Below, piece after piece: positions 52,564 to 61,629 of a DNA stretch of 64,000 nt (position 1 is the first letter of the stretch; each line of letters opens with the position of its first letter). This DNA comes from Ralstonia mannitolilytica. Its GTDB lineage: Bacteria > Pseudomonadota > Gammaproteobacteria > Burkholderiales > Burkholderiaceae. The stretch is taken from the NCBI RefSeq assembly GCF_905397375.1, contig NZ_CAJPVG010000009.1:143375-207374 (forward strand), in the 5' to 3' direction. A model generated the notes under the pieces. It was not told where the DNA came from, did no database searches, and saw only the letters and a list, made by a program, of their open reading frames with translations. A program made the translations under genes and the position numbers.

Positions 52564-53784
52564 GTGCAGGTTGATTACAAGTCCGCAGCCATTGGGGGCG
52601 TTGTCGCCGGGTTGGTCGTTGGCGGCCTGATGTGGGGAATCTGGGGGCAAAAGCGCTCGGAAGCTGCGCCCACACCATCGTATGCAGCCGCGCCGGTCAC
52701 CGTGCCAGCGCCACCCTCACGCGATGGGCAGGCCGTGACCTTGAGCCAGGGCCAATTGCAGTACATCAAGGTTGCGCCCGTAGAGTTGCGCGAATTCGCC
52801 AACCGGCGCGAGGCGGTGGGCAATATCGACTTCAACGAGGACCGCGCTGTGCAGGTCTTCACGTCGTACCAAGGCAAGATCCGCAACACCTACGCCAAGG
52901 TGGGCGACATCGTTGCCAAGGGCAAGCCGCTGTTCGATATCGACAGCCCTGATCTGGTGCAAGCGGAATCCACGCTGATTTCCACTGCTGGTACGCGCAA
53001 GTTGACGACTGATGCGCTCGCTCGTGCGCGCCAGTTGTATGAGATCCAGGGCCTGGCACAGAAGGATCTGGACCAGGCTATCTCCGACCAGCAAGCCGCC
53101 GAGGCGGCCTACAAGGCCGCGCGTGAAGCCCTGGCTGTGTTCGGCAAGACGCCCGCACAGATGGACCAGATCGTGCAGACGCGCAAGACTGATTCGCTGC
53201 TGACGGTGGTGAGCCCGATCTCGGGCCAGGTGACCGCGCGCAGCGCGCAGCCAGGCTTGCTCTTGCAGCCCGGCAACGGTACGGCGCCATTCACGGTGGC
53301 TGATGTGTCCACCATGTGGATGCAGGCGTTCGTGCCGGAAGCCGATGCACCGCTGCTGCACGTCGGCCAGCCGGTCAAGATTCACGTCATGGCGTTCCCA
53401 AGCCGGGTCTTCAACGGCAAGATCACCACCGTGGGTGCATCGGTCGACGCCAACACGCACCGCATCCTGGTGCGTTCGGAAATCGACGACCCGAAGCACG
53501 AACTGCGCCCCGGCATGTTCACTTCATTCGACATCACCACCGGCGCGCCCATCCAATCCCCAGCGTTGGCGATGGACGGCGTGGTCCGCGAAGGCGACGG
53601 CACCATGACCGCGTGGGTTACGACCGACCGCAAGCGCTTTGCGCGGCGCGTGATCAAGCTTGGCCTGGAGCAGGATGGCTTTGTGCAGGTGCTCGAAGGC
53701 CTGAACGCAGGCGAGCTGGCCGCCAACGAAGGGGCACTGTATCTGAGCACGGCTGCCTCCGGCAGCGTCAATAGCGCTAATTGA
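52564..53784 (+). CDS. RND efflux periplasmic adaptor (membrane fusion protein)
   Basis: A 406-residue adaptor with an N-terminal anchor helix (AAIGGVVAGLVVGGLMWG), a lipoyl-type domain (IRNTYAKVGDIVAKGKPLFDID), a short helical hairpin and a beta-barrel domain (VSPISGQVTARSAQPG; MWMQAFVPEADAPLLHVGQ). It links the inner-membrane pump with the outer-membrane channel. The start is a GTG. No His-rich metal tail, such as that of CzcB, is seen. It is 12 bp upstream of the permease. Confidence 0.92.
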   Translation: MQVDYKSAAIGGVVAGLVVGGLMWGIWGQKRSEAAPTPSYAAAPVTVPAPPSRDGQAVTLSQGQLQYIKVAPVELREFANRREAVGNIDFNEDRAVQVFTSYQGKIRNTYAKVGDIVAKGKPLFDIDSPDLVQAESTLISTAGTRKLTTDALARARQLYEIQGLAQKDLDQAISDQQAAEAAYKAAREALAVFGKTPAQMDQIVQTRKTDSLLTVVSPISGQVTARSAQPGLLLQPGNGTAPFTVADVSTMWMQAFVPEADAPLLHVGQPVKIHVMAFPSRVFNGKITTVGASVDANTHRILVRSEIDDPKHELRPGMFTSFDITTGAPIQSPALAMDGVVREGDGTMTAWVTTDRKRFARRVIKLGLEQDGFVQVLEGLNAGELAANEGALYLSTAASGSVNSAN

Positions 53785-53796
53785 GGGGAGTTCACC

Positions 53797-56700
53797 GTGC
53801 TCAAAGCGATTCTGAAGCTGTCGCTGCTGCGACGGCCGCTGATCCTGTTGTTCCTGCTGGCGTTCGTGACGGCAGGGCTGTTCGCGTATTCCAAGCTCAA
53901 CATCGAGGCGTACCCCAACCCCGCTCCCGTCATTCTCGAAATCACGGCGCAAACGCCCGGTCTGTCGGCCGAAGAAATGGAGCGGTACTACACCGTGCCG
54001 ATGGAGATCGGCCTCGCGGCGACGCCCGGTGTGGAGAACATCCGCTCCACGTCGTTCTATGGGTTGTCGTTCGTGCGCGTGACCTTTAAGTACGGGATCG
54101 ACTACTACTTTGCTTACACGCAGGCGGCACTTGCCCTCCAGCAGAACGTCAGCCTGCCCAACAATGTGCAGCCGCAAATTCAGGCGTCCAGCCTGGTCGG
54201 GGAAGTGGTGCGCTATCAGTTGAAGGGCCCGCCCCACTTTGGCCTGACCAACCTGCGCACCTTGCAGGATTGGGTGTTGCAGCGCCGCCTGAAGACCGTA
54301 CCGGGCGTGGCGCAGGTCGTCAGTTGGGGAGGCACGACCAAGGAGTACGACGTCGAGGTCGACCCGAAGAAGCTGGAAGCCTATGGCGTCACCCTGCCGC
54401 AGATGATGACGGCGCTCGGTAACGCCAATATCAACGTCGGCGGGCGCACGATCAACTTTGGCCAGCAGTCAGTCAACATCCGCGGCGTGGGTCTGATCCA
54501 AGACGTGAAGGACATCGACAAGATCGTCCTTACGCAGACCAATGGCGTGCCCGTGCAGGTCAAGGATGTCGCGAAGACGAAGATTGGTTTCGCGCCCCGT
54601 CTGGGCATTGCCGGCCGTGACAACGAAAGCGACGTCGTCACCGCCATCGTGGTGATGAACCGCACCATGCAGACCAACGACGTGGTGGCGCGCGTCAAGG
54701 CCGAGCTGGACAAGATCAACACCGATGGCACGCTGCCGGCAGGCGTGAAGGTCGAGCGTTACTACGACCGCTCGGAGCTCGTCTCGGTCACCACGCACAC
54801 GGTCATGCATGCGCTGCTGTTTGGCTGCCTGCTGGTGTTCTTCATCCAATGGATCTTCCTGGGCGATTTGCGCAGCGCCATCATCGTTAGCGCCAACATT
54901 CCGTTTGCGCTGTTCTTCAGCATCCTGATCCTCTTGCTGACCGGCGAATCCGCCAACCTGCTATCGGTGGGCGCGGTGGACTTCGGGATCATCGTGGATT
55001 CGTCGGTCATCCTGGTCGAAAACATCTTCCGCAACTTCCAGATGCCGGCGGCGGAGCAGACGCGCCTGCTGATGAGCCGTGACGCGAAGATGCTGGGCTT
55101 CCGCGTGCCGGAGCGCTTGCGCATGATTTTCGTCAGTGCGCTGCAGGTCGATCGCGCGGTGTTCTTCTCCGCACTGATCACTGTGGCCGCATTTGTTCCA
55201 CTGTTCACCATGCAGGGGGTGGAAGGCCAGATCTTCGGCCCGATGGCGCGTACCTATGGCTACGCGTTGGCGGGCGCGCTTATCGCCACCTTCACGGTCA
55301 CGCCGGCGCTGTGCTCGTACCTGCTGCCCAAGAAGATCGAAGAGAAGGAAACCTGGCTCGTTCGCGCGTTGCACAAGGTCTACCAGCCTGCGCTGACGTG
55401 GTCCTTGTCCAACCGGCGCATTGCCGTGACGATCGGCGCGGTCGTGCTGGCGGTAACGGCGGCGCTCATGCCGCTGCTGGGTACGGAGTTCCTGCCGGCG
55501 CTTGAAGAAGGCAACCTGTGGATTCGGCTGACGATGCCGCAAACGGCGTCGCTGGAATCGGGCGTGGTACCGGTCGCGCGCATGCGCCAGATTTTGCTCA
55601 AGCACCCCGAGGTGCGCACGGTGGTGTCGGCCCACGGTCGCCCCGACGACGGCAGTGATGCCGCGGGCTTCTACAACGCTGAATTCTTCGTGCCCCTCAA
55701 GCCGTTCGACCAATGGTCGGCGGGGATGACCAAGGAGAAGCTGATCGCGCAGATCCAGAAAGAATTCACCAGTGAGTTCACCGGGGTCGGCCTGAACTTC
55801 TCGCAGTACATCCAGGACAACGTGGAAGAAGGGTTGTCGGGCGTGAAGGGGGCCAACTCGGTCAAGATCATCGGCCCGGACCTGCAGGTGCTGGAGCGGC
55901 TTGCCGATCAGGTACAGGGCGAGATGAGCGAGGTCAAAGGCATCACAGACCTGGGCATCTTCCGCGTGCTCGGTCAACCGAACCTGAACGTGCGCATCAA
56001 CCGTGAGGCGGCCGCGCGCTATGGGCTCAACACTGGGGATGTGAACACCGTGGTGCAAGCGGCCCTGTCGGGCTCTCAGGCGACCACCATCCTGGAAGGC
56101 GATCGGCAGTTTGCACTGACGGTGCGGCTGGCCCCGGAGTACCGTGCCACAATCGATGCGGTGCGCAACATCCGCGTCGCCTACTCGAACGCGAATGGCG
56201 GCAACGCCTACATTCCGCTCTCGGCGCTGGCTGACATCACGCTGGATACGGGGGCGTCGTACATCTATCACGAGAAGAACGCCCGCTATATTCCGGTCAA
56301 GTTCAGTGTACGCGGGCGCGACCTGGGCGGCACGGTGGAAGAAGCGCAGCAGCGCATCGCCCAGCACGTCAAGTTGCCGCAAGGCTACCGCATCGAGTGG
56401 GCGGGTGAGTTTGAAGAACTCGAACAGGCCAAGCAGCGGCTCGCGGTCATGGTGCCGATCAGCATTCTGTTGATTCTGGTCCTGCTCTATGGACTGTTCA
56501 ATTCGCTGCGCGATAGCCTGATGGCGCTGGCCGGTATTCCGTTTGCGATCACCGGTGGGGTAGCGGCACTGTTCCTGACGGGGCTGGACTTCAGCGTCTC
56601 GGCGGCCATTGGGTTCGTCTCGTTGTTTGGTGTATCGGTCATGGACGGCATCCTGATGATCACCTACTACAACGACTTGCGCCGGGAGCGCGGCCTCCAG

Positions 56701-56961
56701 CCAACTGAAGCGATGTTCCATGCGGCGCAACAGCGCATGCGGCCAATGCTGATGACGGCCCTGTCGGCGTGTATCGGCCTGTTCCCGGCGGCGATTTCCA
56801 CGGGCATCGGCAGCCAGGTGCAGCGGCCCCTAGCCACCGTGGTTGTGGGCGGCATGTTGGTGGGCCCGTTGATGCTGCTGGTGATCGTGCCTGCGTTGCG
56901 GATGGTATTCCTCGGCAAGGAGCCGCCTGAAGACTCGCCCCTTGAGGAAGCGCCGGTCTGA
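53797..56961 (+). CDS. Heavy-metal-type RND efflux permease
   Basis: A 1054-residue RND pump of the CzcA/CusA class: helix 1 SLLRRPLILLFLLAFVTAG, twelve helices in two halves, and large periplasmic loops. The helix-4 signature reads VDFGIIVDSSVILVEN with Asp395 and Asp401. In CzcA and relatives it is DFGxxxDGA, so Gly-Ala is replaced by Ser-Ser. The acidic residues needed for proton transfer are kept. The substrate cannot be named; the neighbouring CDF pumps suggest a divalent cation. It is followed by a two-component pair. Confidence 0.9.
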   Translation: MLKAILKLSLLRRPLILLFLLAFVTAGLFAYSKLNIEAYPNPAPVILEITAQTPGLSAEEMERYYTVPMEIGLAATPGVENIRSTSFYGLSFVRVTFKYGIDYYFAYTQAALALQQNVSLPNNVQPQIQASSLVGEVVRYQLKGPPHFGLTNLRTLQDWVLQRRLKTVPGVAQVVSWGGTTKEYDVEVDPKKLEAYGVTLPQMMTALGNANINVGGRTINFGQQSVNIRGVGLIQDVKDIDKIVLTQTNGVPVQVKDVAKTKIGFAPRLGIAGRDNESDVVTAIVVMNRTMQTNDVVARVKAELDKINTDGTLPAGVKVERYYDRSELVSVTTHTVMHALLFGCLLVFFIQWIFLGDLRSAIIVSANIPFALFFSILILLLTGESANLLSVGAVDFGIIVDSSVILVENIFRNFQMPAAEQTRLLMSRDAKMLGFRVPERLRMIFVSALQVDRAVFFSALITVAAFVPLFTMQGVEGQIFGPMARTYGYALAGALIATFTVTPALCSYLLPKKIEEKETWLVRALHKVYQPALTWSLSNRRIAVTIGAVVLAVTAALMPLLGTEFLPALEEGNLWIRLTMPQTASLESGVVPVARMRQILLKHPEVRTVVSAHGRPDDGSDAAGFYNAEFFVPLKPFDQWSAGMTKEKLIAQIQKEFTSEFTGVGLNFSQYIQDNVEEGLSGVKGANSVKIIGPDLQVLERLADQVQGEMSEVKGITDLGIFRVLGQPNLNVRINREAAARYGLNTGDVNTVVQAALSGSQATTILEGDRQFALTVRLAPEYRATIDAVRNIRVAYSNANGGNAYIPLSALADITLDTGASYIYHEKNARYIPVKFSVRGRDLGGTVEEAQQRIAQHVKLPQGYRIEWAGEFEELEQAKQRLAVMVPISILLILVLLYGLFNSLRDSLMALAGIPFAITGGVAALFLTGLDFSVSAAIGFVSLFGVSVMDGILMITYYNDLRRERGLQPTEAMFHAAQQRMRPMLMTALSACIGLFPAAISTGIGSQVQRPLATVVVGGMLVGPLMLLVIVPALRMVFLGKEPPEDSPLEEAPV

Positions 56962-56990
56962 GCGATGGCCGCCGCTTCGTGCGGCGGCCC

Positions 56991-57596
56991 CTATGGTTTG
57001 ATAATGCCCGAGCTGGAAGCCCTGACCACGGCTTCGATGCGCGTGGCGACGCCCAGCTTTTCGCGCGCATTGTCCATATGGAAATCGACCGTGCGCTTGG
57101 AGAGCCCAAGAATCGTGGCGATCTCACCCGATGTCTTGCCGCGCGCAGACCATGCTAGCACCTCGACCTCACGCTCGCTCAGTTGTACGGGCGGATGTGC
57201 GGTATGCGTGCGCGGCCGTCTGGCGAGCCGGGTCTGCACAATGCTCATCAGGATTTCGAAGTCGACCGGTTTGGTCACATAGTCATCAGCACCCAGGCGA
57301 CGCCCACGCAGTTCAGAGTCGCGTTGCGCCATCGCCGTCAAAAAGACGAACGGAATTTCAGCATAACGTGGCGCGAGCGTGCGCAATTGCTCCAGCAACT
57401 CGAACCCGGTCATGCCCGGCATGCCTACGTCGCACAGCACCAGATCGGGGGCTTCGCGCAGGAGCATCGCCAGCCCGGACTCACCATCGTTCGCCGTGAT
57501 CACGGTGTAGCCGTGTTCGGCCAGTTCTTCGGTGATCAACTCGGCGGTTTCAACGTCGTCTTCAATGCAGAGGATCTTGGGGTTGGCTGGCTTCAT
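56991..57596 (-). CDS. Response regulator with LuxR-type HTH
   Basis: A 201-residue regulator. The receiver has LCIEDD, phospho-acceptor in LVLCDVGMPGMTG (near residue 55), FLTA and the Lys in DDYVTKPVD. The C-terminal GerE domain reads LSEREVEVLAWSARGKTSGE and LGLSKRTVDFHMDNAREKL. ATG 57596 is chosen; ATG 57638 would add 14 residues. It is divergent from its partner kinase (77 bp) and convergent with the RND permease, so this pair probably controls the efflux genes. Confidence 0.9.
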   Translation of the reverse strand: MKPANPKILCIEDDVETAELITEELAEHGYTVITANDGESGLAMLLREAPDLVLCDVGMPGMTGFELLEQLRTLAPRYAEIPFVFLTAMAQRDSELRGRRLGADDYVTKPVDFEILMSIVQTRLARRPRTHTAHPPVQLSEREVEVLAWSARGKTSGEIATILGLSKRTVDFHMDNAREKLGVATRIEAVVRASSSGIIKP

Positions 57597-57673
57597 GGGG
57601 ATTTCAGCTGGTGGTATGGTGACTGATGCTCCGCTCATGACGTCGTCAAGAAAAACTGCGCAGGACATTACCT

Positions 57674-59281
57674 ATGCAATCGCCAAAAACGGTCACAGCC
57701 GCGCCAGACGGGCGGCGCTTTGGAATCGCATCGCCGTTGATCCTGCGTCCCATCCGGGTCCGGCTGACGCTGGTGTTCGTGATCTTTTTACTGCTGGTGG
57801 TCGGCGTCGGCGCTTTCAGTATCGACCAACTGGCGAGCTTCCACAGCGTATCTGCGCAGATCAGCGGGCGCTGGCTACAGAACAGCCGGATTCTGGGCGA
57901 CCTCAACAACTACATCTCGGATTATCGCGCGGCCGAAGGCGATTTTCTGATCGCCTCATCACGCGCTGACCTGCGAGCCGCCGACGAACAGGTCGCCATG
58001 CTCGACAAAGCGATTGCCACGTCCCAGGCCCGCTACGACAAGATCGAACACGACAGCGCCGAGCACGAGCTTTACAGCCAGTTTGTCACCCAATGGAACA
58101 CGTATCGCGAGCTTGCGCGACGGCTGATGATTTCTGCCAAGGCAGGCGACGTAGCGGGTGCTGCGCGGCTCTATCACGCGGATTCCAAACACGCATTCGA
58201 CTTGGCCAACGACACCTTGGGCGTGATGACCGAACGCAGTGTCGCTGGCGCCACGGCAGAAACCGAGCGAGAGGCGCAGGCCTACCACGATGCGCGGCAA
58301 CTCATCGTTGGGGCGATCGTTGTGGCGGCATGTCTGGTCGTGCTGGCCGTGATCTACCTTGTCTTTGCCGTGTCGCGCCCGATTGCCGTGCTAGTGGATC
58401 GCATGCACCGCGTTGCCAACAACGATACCCAGATCGACATCCCAGGCTTGGACCGCCACGACGAGATTGGCGACATCGCGCAAGCCGTGGCGCGTTTTCG
58501 AGAAAACACAATCGAACTGGGGCGCAGCAAAGATGTACTGACCGCCCAGGCGGCCGTATTGCAGGAGACGCTTGACAAAGAGCGCCGCATGGCCGAACTC
58601 CAACGCAATTTCATCTCAATGGCGTCGCATGAATTCCGTACGCCACTGGGCGTGATTGACGGCCAGGCCCAGCGGTTGATACGCACGCGTGATGCGTTGC
58701 AGCCCGAGGCGCTCGAAGAACGCTGCGGGAAAATCCGGGCGGCCGTGCAGCGCATGACGCACCTGATGGATCACTTGCTCGACTCTTCGCAGTGGCTGGA
58801 TTCCACGACGCCAGCAGCGATGCGGCGCACCGATTTCCCGCTTGCAGCGCTTCTGCACGAGGTTTGCGAAATGCACTTGGAAGGCACGCCGAGCGCTCGG
58901 ATCGAGGTGTGCATAGAGACGGATGAGCCGAACACATTCTTCGGCGATGCCCGGCTCTTATTCCAGGCCTTCAGCAATCTTGTCGGCAACGCCGTTAAGT
59001 ATTCGCCGCCAGGCGCACCGGTCAGTGTGCGTATGCGCAGCGATGCCGACGGTGTGTCGGTAACTGTGGAAGACCGGGGCCTGGGCATACCAGAGCGCGA
59101 TATCGAGCGCTTGTTCGAGCGCTACGTGCGCGGCGGCAACGTTGCAGGGACGGTTGGAGCAGGTGTCGGGCTTTACTTGGTGAAGCTGGTCGTGGAACTG
59201 CACCGAGGAACGATCACTGTGACCAGCGAAGAAGGCAAAGGCTCAAGATTCAACGTGTTCTTACCGCGACTGAACGGCTAG
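57674..59281 (+). CDS. Sensor histidine kinase of the RND locus
   Basis: A 535-residue kinase. Helix 1 is near residues 30-50. A periplasmic four-helix bundle (residues about 55-210, 4HB_MCP-like, e.g. YRAAEGDFLIASSRADLRAA) leads to a second helix (IVGAIVVAACLVVLAVIYLV), HAMP, HisKA with MASHEFRTPLGV and an ATPase domain (NLVGNAVKYSPPG, DRGLGIPERD, GAGVGLYLVK). It presumably senses a periplasmic metal or stress and phosphorylates the divergent regulator. Its stop overlaps the end of the convergent CDF gene by 4 bp. Confidence 0.92.
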   Translation: MQSPKTVTAAPDGRRFGIASPLILRPIRVRLTLVFVIFLLLVVGVGAFSIDQLASFHSVSAQISGRWLQNSRILGDLNNYISDYRAAEGDFLIASSRADLRAADEQVAMLDKAIATSQARYDKIEHDSAEHELYSQFVTQWNTYRELARRLMISAKAGDVAGAARLYHADSKHAFDLANDTLGVMTERSVAGATAETEREAQAYHDARQLIVGAIVVAACLVVLAVIYLVFAVSRPIAVLVDRMHRVANNDTQIDIPGLDRHDEIGDIAQAVARFRENTIELGRSKDVLTAQAAVLQETLDKERRMAELQRNFISMASHEFRTPLGVIDGQAQRLIRTRDALQPEALEERCGKIRAAVQRMTHLMDHLLDSSQWLDSTTPAAMRRTDFPLAALLHEVCEMHLEGTPSARIEVCIETDEPNTFFGDARLLFQAFSNLVGNAVKYSPPGAPVSVRMRSDADGVSVTVEDRGLGIPERDIERLFERYVRGGNVAGTVGAGVGLYLVKLVVELHRGTITVTSEEGKGSRFNVFLPRLNG

Positions 59282-60201
59282 CTTGTACCGGCTGTGAGCC
59301 TGTCTACGGGATCGACGTGGGTCATGACATTGAGAACATCATGTCTTTCCATGACGCGTCGCCTTGCTTCCAGCGCGATGTCGTGACCGACCTTCACGGT
59401 TGCGGTGCTTTCGATCTCCAAGTGCGCGTCCACCAGGATCATGTCGCCCATCTTGCGTGTCCGAACGTCATGAACGCCAAGCACGCCTGGCGTGCCGAGC
59501 ATTACTTGCCGAATTTCGGTCGCTGTCTCTTCATCGACGGCTCTGTCCATGAGATCGTGCAGAGCATTCGAGCCAAACTGCCACCCCATTCTGGATACCA
59601 TCAGCCCCACAATGAGTGCGGCTACCGGGTCGAGCAGGTGAAATCCAAGCAAATTGCCGATGATGCCGAGTGCGACCACCAACGAGGAGGCTGCGTCGGA
59701 GCGAGCATGCCAGGCGTTCGCTATCAGCATGCTGGAGCGCACGCGCTCGGCGACGGCCAGCATGTACCGGAACAACAGCTCTTTGCTCACCAGTGCGCCA
59801 AGTGCGACCCACAAGCCAATCAACTTCACATGTGAAATTGATTCCGGATGCTCCAGCTTTGTCACCGCACTCCAAAGCATCCCGATGCCTACGCCAAGTA
59901 GCAGCAAGCCCAAAACCAGGGATGCCGCTGTCTCGAACCGAAGGTGACCATAGTGATGTTCTGCGTCCGGTTCCTTCTGGCTATGGTGTCCGGCAAAGAG
60001 GACGACGAAATCCGAAACCAGGTCGGAAAGCGAGTGAATTGCGTCGGCTATCAACGCTTGTGAATGGGCAAGAACGCCAGCAACCAGTTGCGCGGCCGTT
60101 AGGGCCAAATTGACACCCACGCTCACGAGAGTGCTGCGTTTCGCCGCGCGCTTGATGGCCGGTGTCTCGCTGTCGAAATCGATCTCGGTTGGCTGTTGCA
60201 T
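59278..60201 (-). CDS. CDF cation efflux pump, FieF-like
   Basis: A 307-residue cation diffusion facilitator with six helices and a cytosolic C-terminal domain (DVRTRKMGDMILVDAHLEIES). Metal-site residues are in ADAIHSLSDLVSD (helix 2) and NAWHARSDAASS (helix 5). There is no His-rich loop, unlike DmeF next to it. Members export Zn2+, Fe2+, Cd2+ or Mn2+ in exchange for protons. It could be the last gene of the minus-strand run from dmeR, though a 343-bp gap precedes it. Confidence 0.88.
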   Translation of the reverse strand: MQQPTEIDFDSETPAIKRAAKRSTLVSVGVNLALTAAQLVAGVLAHSQALIADAIHSLSDLVSDFVVLFAGHHSQKEPDAEHHYGHLRFETAASLVLGLLLLGVGIGMLWSAVTKLEHPESISHVKLIGLWVALGALVSKELLFRYMLAVAERVRSSMLIANAWHARSDAASSLVVALGIIGNLLGFHLLDPVAALIVGLMVSRMGWQFGSNALHDLMDRAVDEETATEIRQVMLGTPGVLGVHDVRTRKMGDMILVDAHLEIESTATVKVGHDIALEARRRVMERHDVLNVMTHVDPVDRLTAGTS

Positions 60202-60544
60202 GGTCTGGTTTGTCTGATGGTCGAGGACCGGTCACCTTGAGGGCGAGCGCCTGGATTTGTCCGCGATCATAGGTTGAGAATTGACCGTTTGGGGAATAAC
60301 CGGCAGCCGCAGAAAAGAATCCGCATGAGAGGCGTTCGCATTCGCTGGTGCACTGGTGGGCACAAGTGCAATACCGGGATCCCTGATCTAGGAAAGCGGC
60401 GTTTTCAGCCACAAGCCGGATCAGATTGCCTCGGGGTCAGAAAGCCATTTGCATCGAACCGAGTGCTTCATGCCAGATGCAATTGGCAAGGGGCGAATCT
60501 AAGTCCCTATCGACCATTTTGAACATGCACGCTAAGACAATTCG
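60202..60544. other. Interval upstream of the FieF-like gene
   Basis: About 340 bp without a convincing gene. It should hold the promoter of the FieF-like pump on the minus strand. I see no MerR- or CsoR-type operator that I would defend. Confidence 0.5.
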
Positions 60545-61498
60545 TTAGTGAGTCAGCATCGGCCTTCCGAACAGCGCCGGCAGGAAATCGTCCAGAAAGA
60601 ACAACACCTGAACGTTCGCGCCGACACCGCGCGTTGATCCGTGGGTCAAGGGGAGGACCAGTTCCGCTGCCACCTGCCACGTATCCTTGACATAAGCGAA
60701 GCCTGGGTTGACGGTGCCACGCGTACGCTGGCCCCGTGGTGAGTCGAATGCGAATTCGACCAACGGGACCCATTGATGGAGCGGCTCCTCTTTGGGGAGC
60801 ACGCCTGGTACAAACCGATCCGTCAAATAGAGCGTGCTGTACTCCAATGCGAACCCCCAATGCACCGTGGTGACGTTGGCTGTCCTCACAGGGTTGAACT
60901 GTCGCGTCATCGGGTCGTAGCTCAAGTTGTCCGATGTTTTGCTGGTCGGCACGGCCACGCTGACGCCAGCGGTGATGCCCAACGGCCGAAGCCAAGACCA
61001 CGCCTCAGGCAAGGCACCCAACCCCTGACCTACATACAGGCTGGGGGCAATGGTCGCTGACGTGCTGGCGCCGAGTCGTCTGGCGCCGGTCTGGGGCAGC
61101 CCATAGATCAGCGAGGCGGCAACAAGCGTCTCGTTCAGATCGTCTTCGTAGAGCCGGGATTTGAGAATCAGGTCGGAACCGGTTGCGCCTGGCTGGCGTG
61201 CACTGTCCCAGTCGCGCCGGATGAAGCCGCTGTCAAAGCCGATCGAGACCTCAGGTGTCAGCAACCGCGCGAATGAGACTGTCGCGCCGCGATCCGTGAC
61301 GTTGCGGCTGTTGTCAGGGTGCTGCACAGCGCCGGCGGTGATGGAAAATTCGTCAGCAACAGCGGGGTCGTCGAAATTCAGCGTTCCCGGAAAGAAGCGG
61401 TTGCCAGCAATGCCATGCGCATGTGATGGGCTGGAGACGAGCGCAGCAAGAGCGAACGCTGCCGCGCAAATGCGGGCAAATCTAGATGGGTGGTACAT
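60545..61498 (-). CDS. Exported beta-barrel-like protein after dmeF
   Basis: A 317-residue protein with a signal peptide (AAAFALAALVSSPSHAHG) and a mature part rich in alternating strands (ATVSFARLLTPEVSIGFDSG, VAASLIYGLPQTGARRLG, WGFALEYSTLYLTD) ending close to a terminal aromatic. It probably forms an outer-membrane barrel, but the family is not one I can name. It lies 131 bp after dmeF on the same strand, so a role in metal export or sensing at the envelope is likely by context. Confidence 0.65.
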   Translation of the reverse strand: MYHPSRFARICAAAFALAALVSSPSHAHGIAGNRFFPGTLNFDDPAVADEFSITAGAVQHPDNSRNVTDRGATVSFARLLTPEVSIGFDSGFIRRDWDSARQPGATGSDLILKSRLYEDDLNETLVAASLIYGLPQTGARRLGASTSATIAPSLYVGQGLGALPEAWSWLRPLGITAGVSVAVPTSKTSDNLSYDPMTRQFNPVRTANVTTVHWGFALEYSTLYLTDRFVPGVLPKEEPLHQWVPLVEFAFDSPRGQRTRGTVNPGFAYVKDTWQVAAELVLPLTHGSTRGVGANVQVLFFLDDFLPALFGRPMLTH

Positions 61499-61629
61499 GG
61501 CCGGGAGAGCGTCCGCGGTCAGGCCGCGACAATGTTTTCTTGTTTTGGTTGGGCGAATGCGGCACCCACATGGCGGGGTACCGCCCCCGTTCTAATCGTC
61601 CGGAGGATATGTCCAGGTCGGACGTCAGG

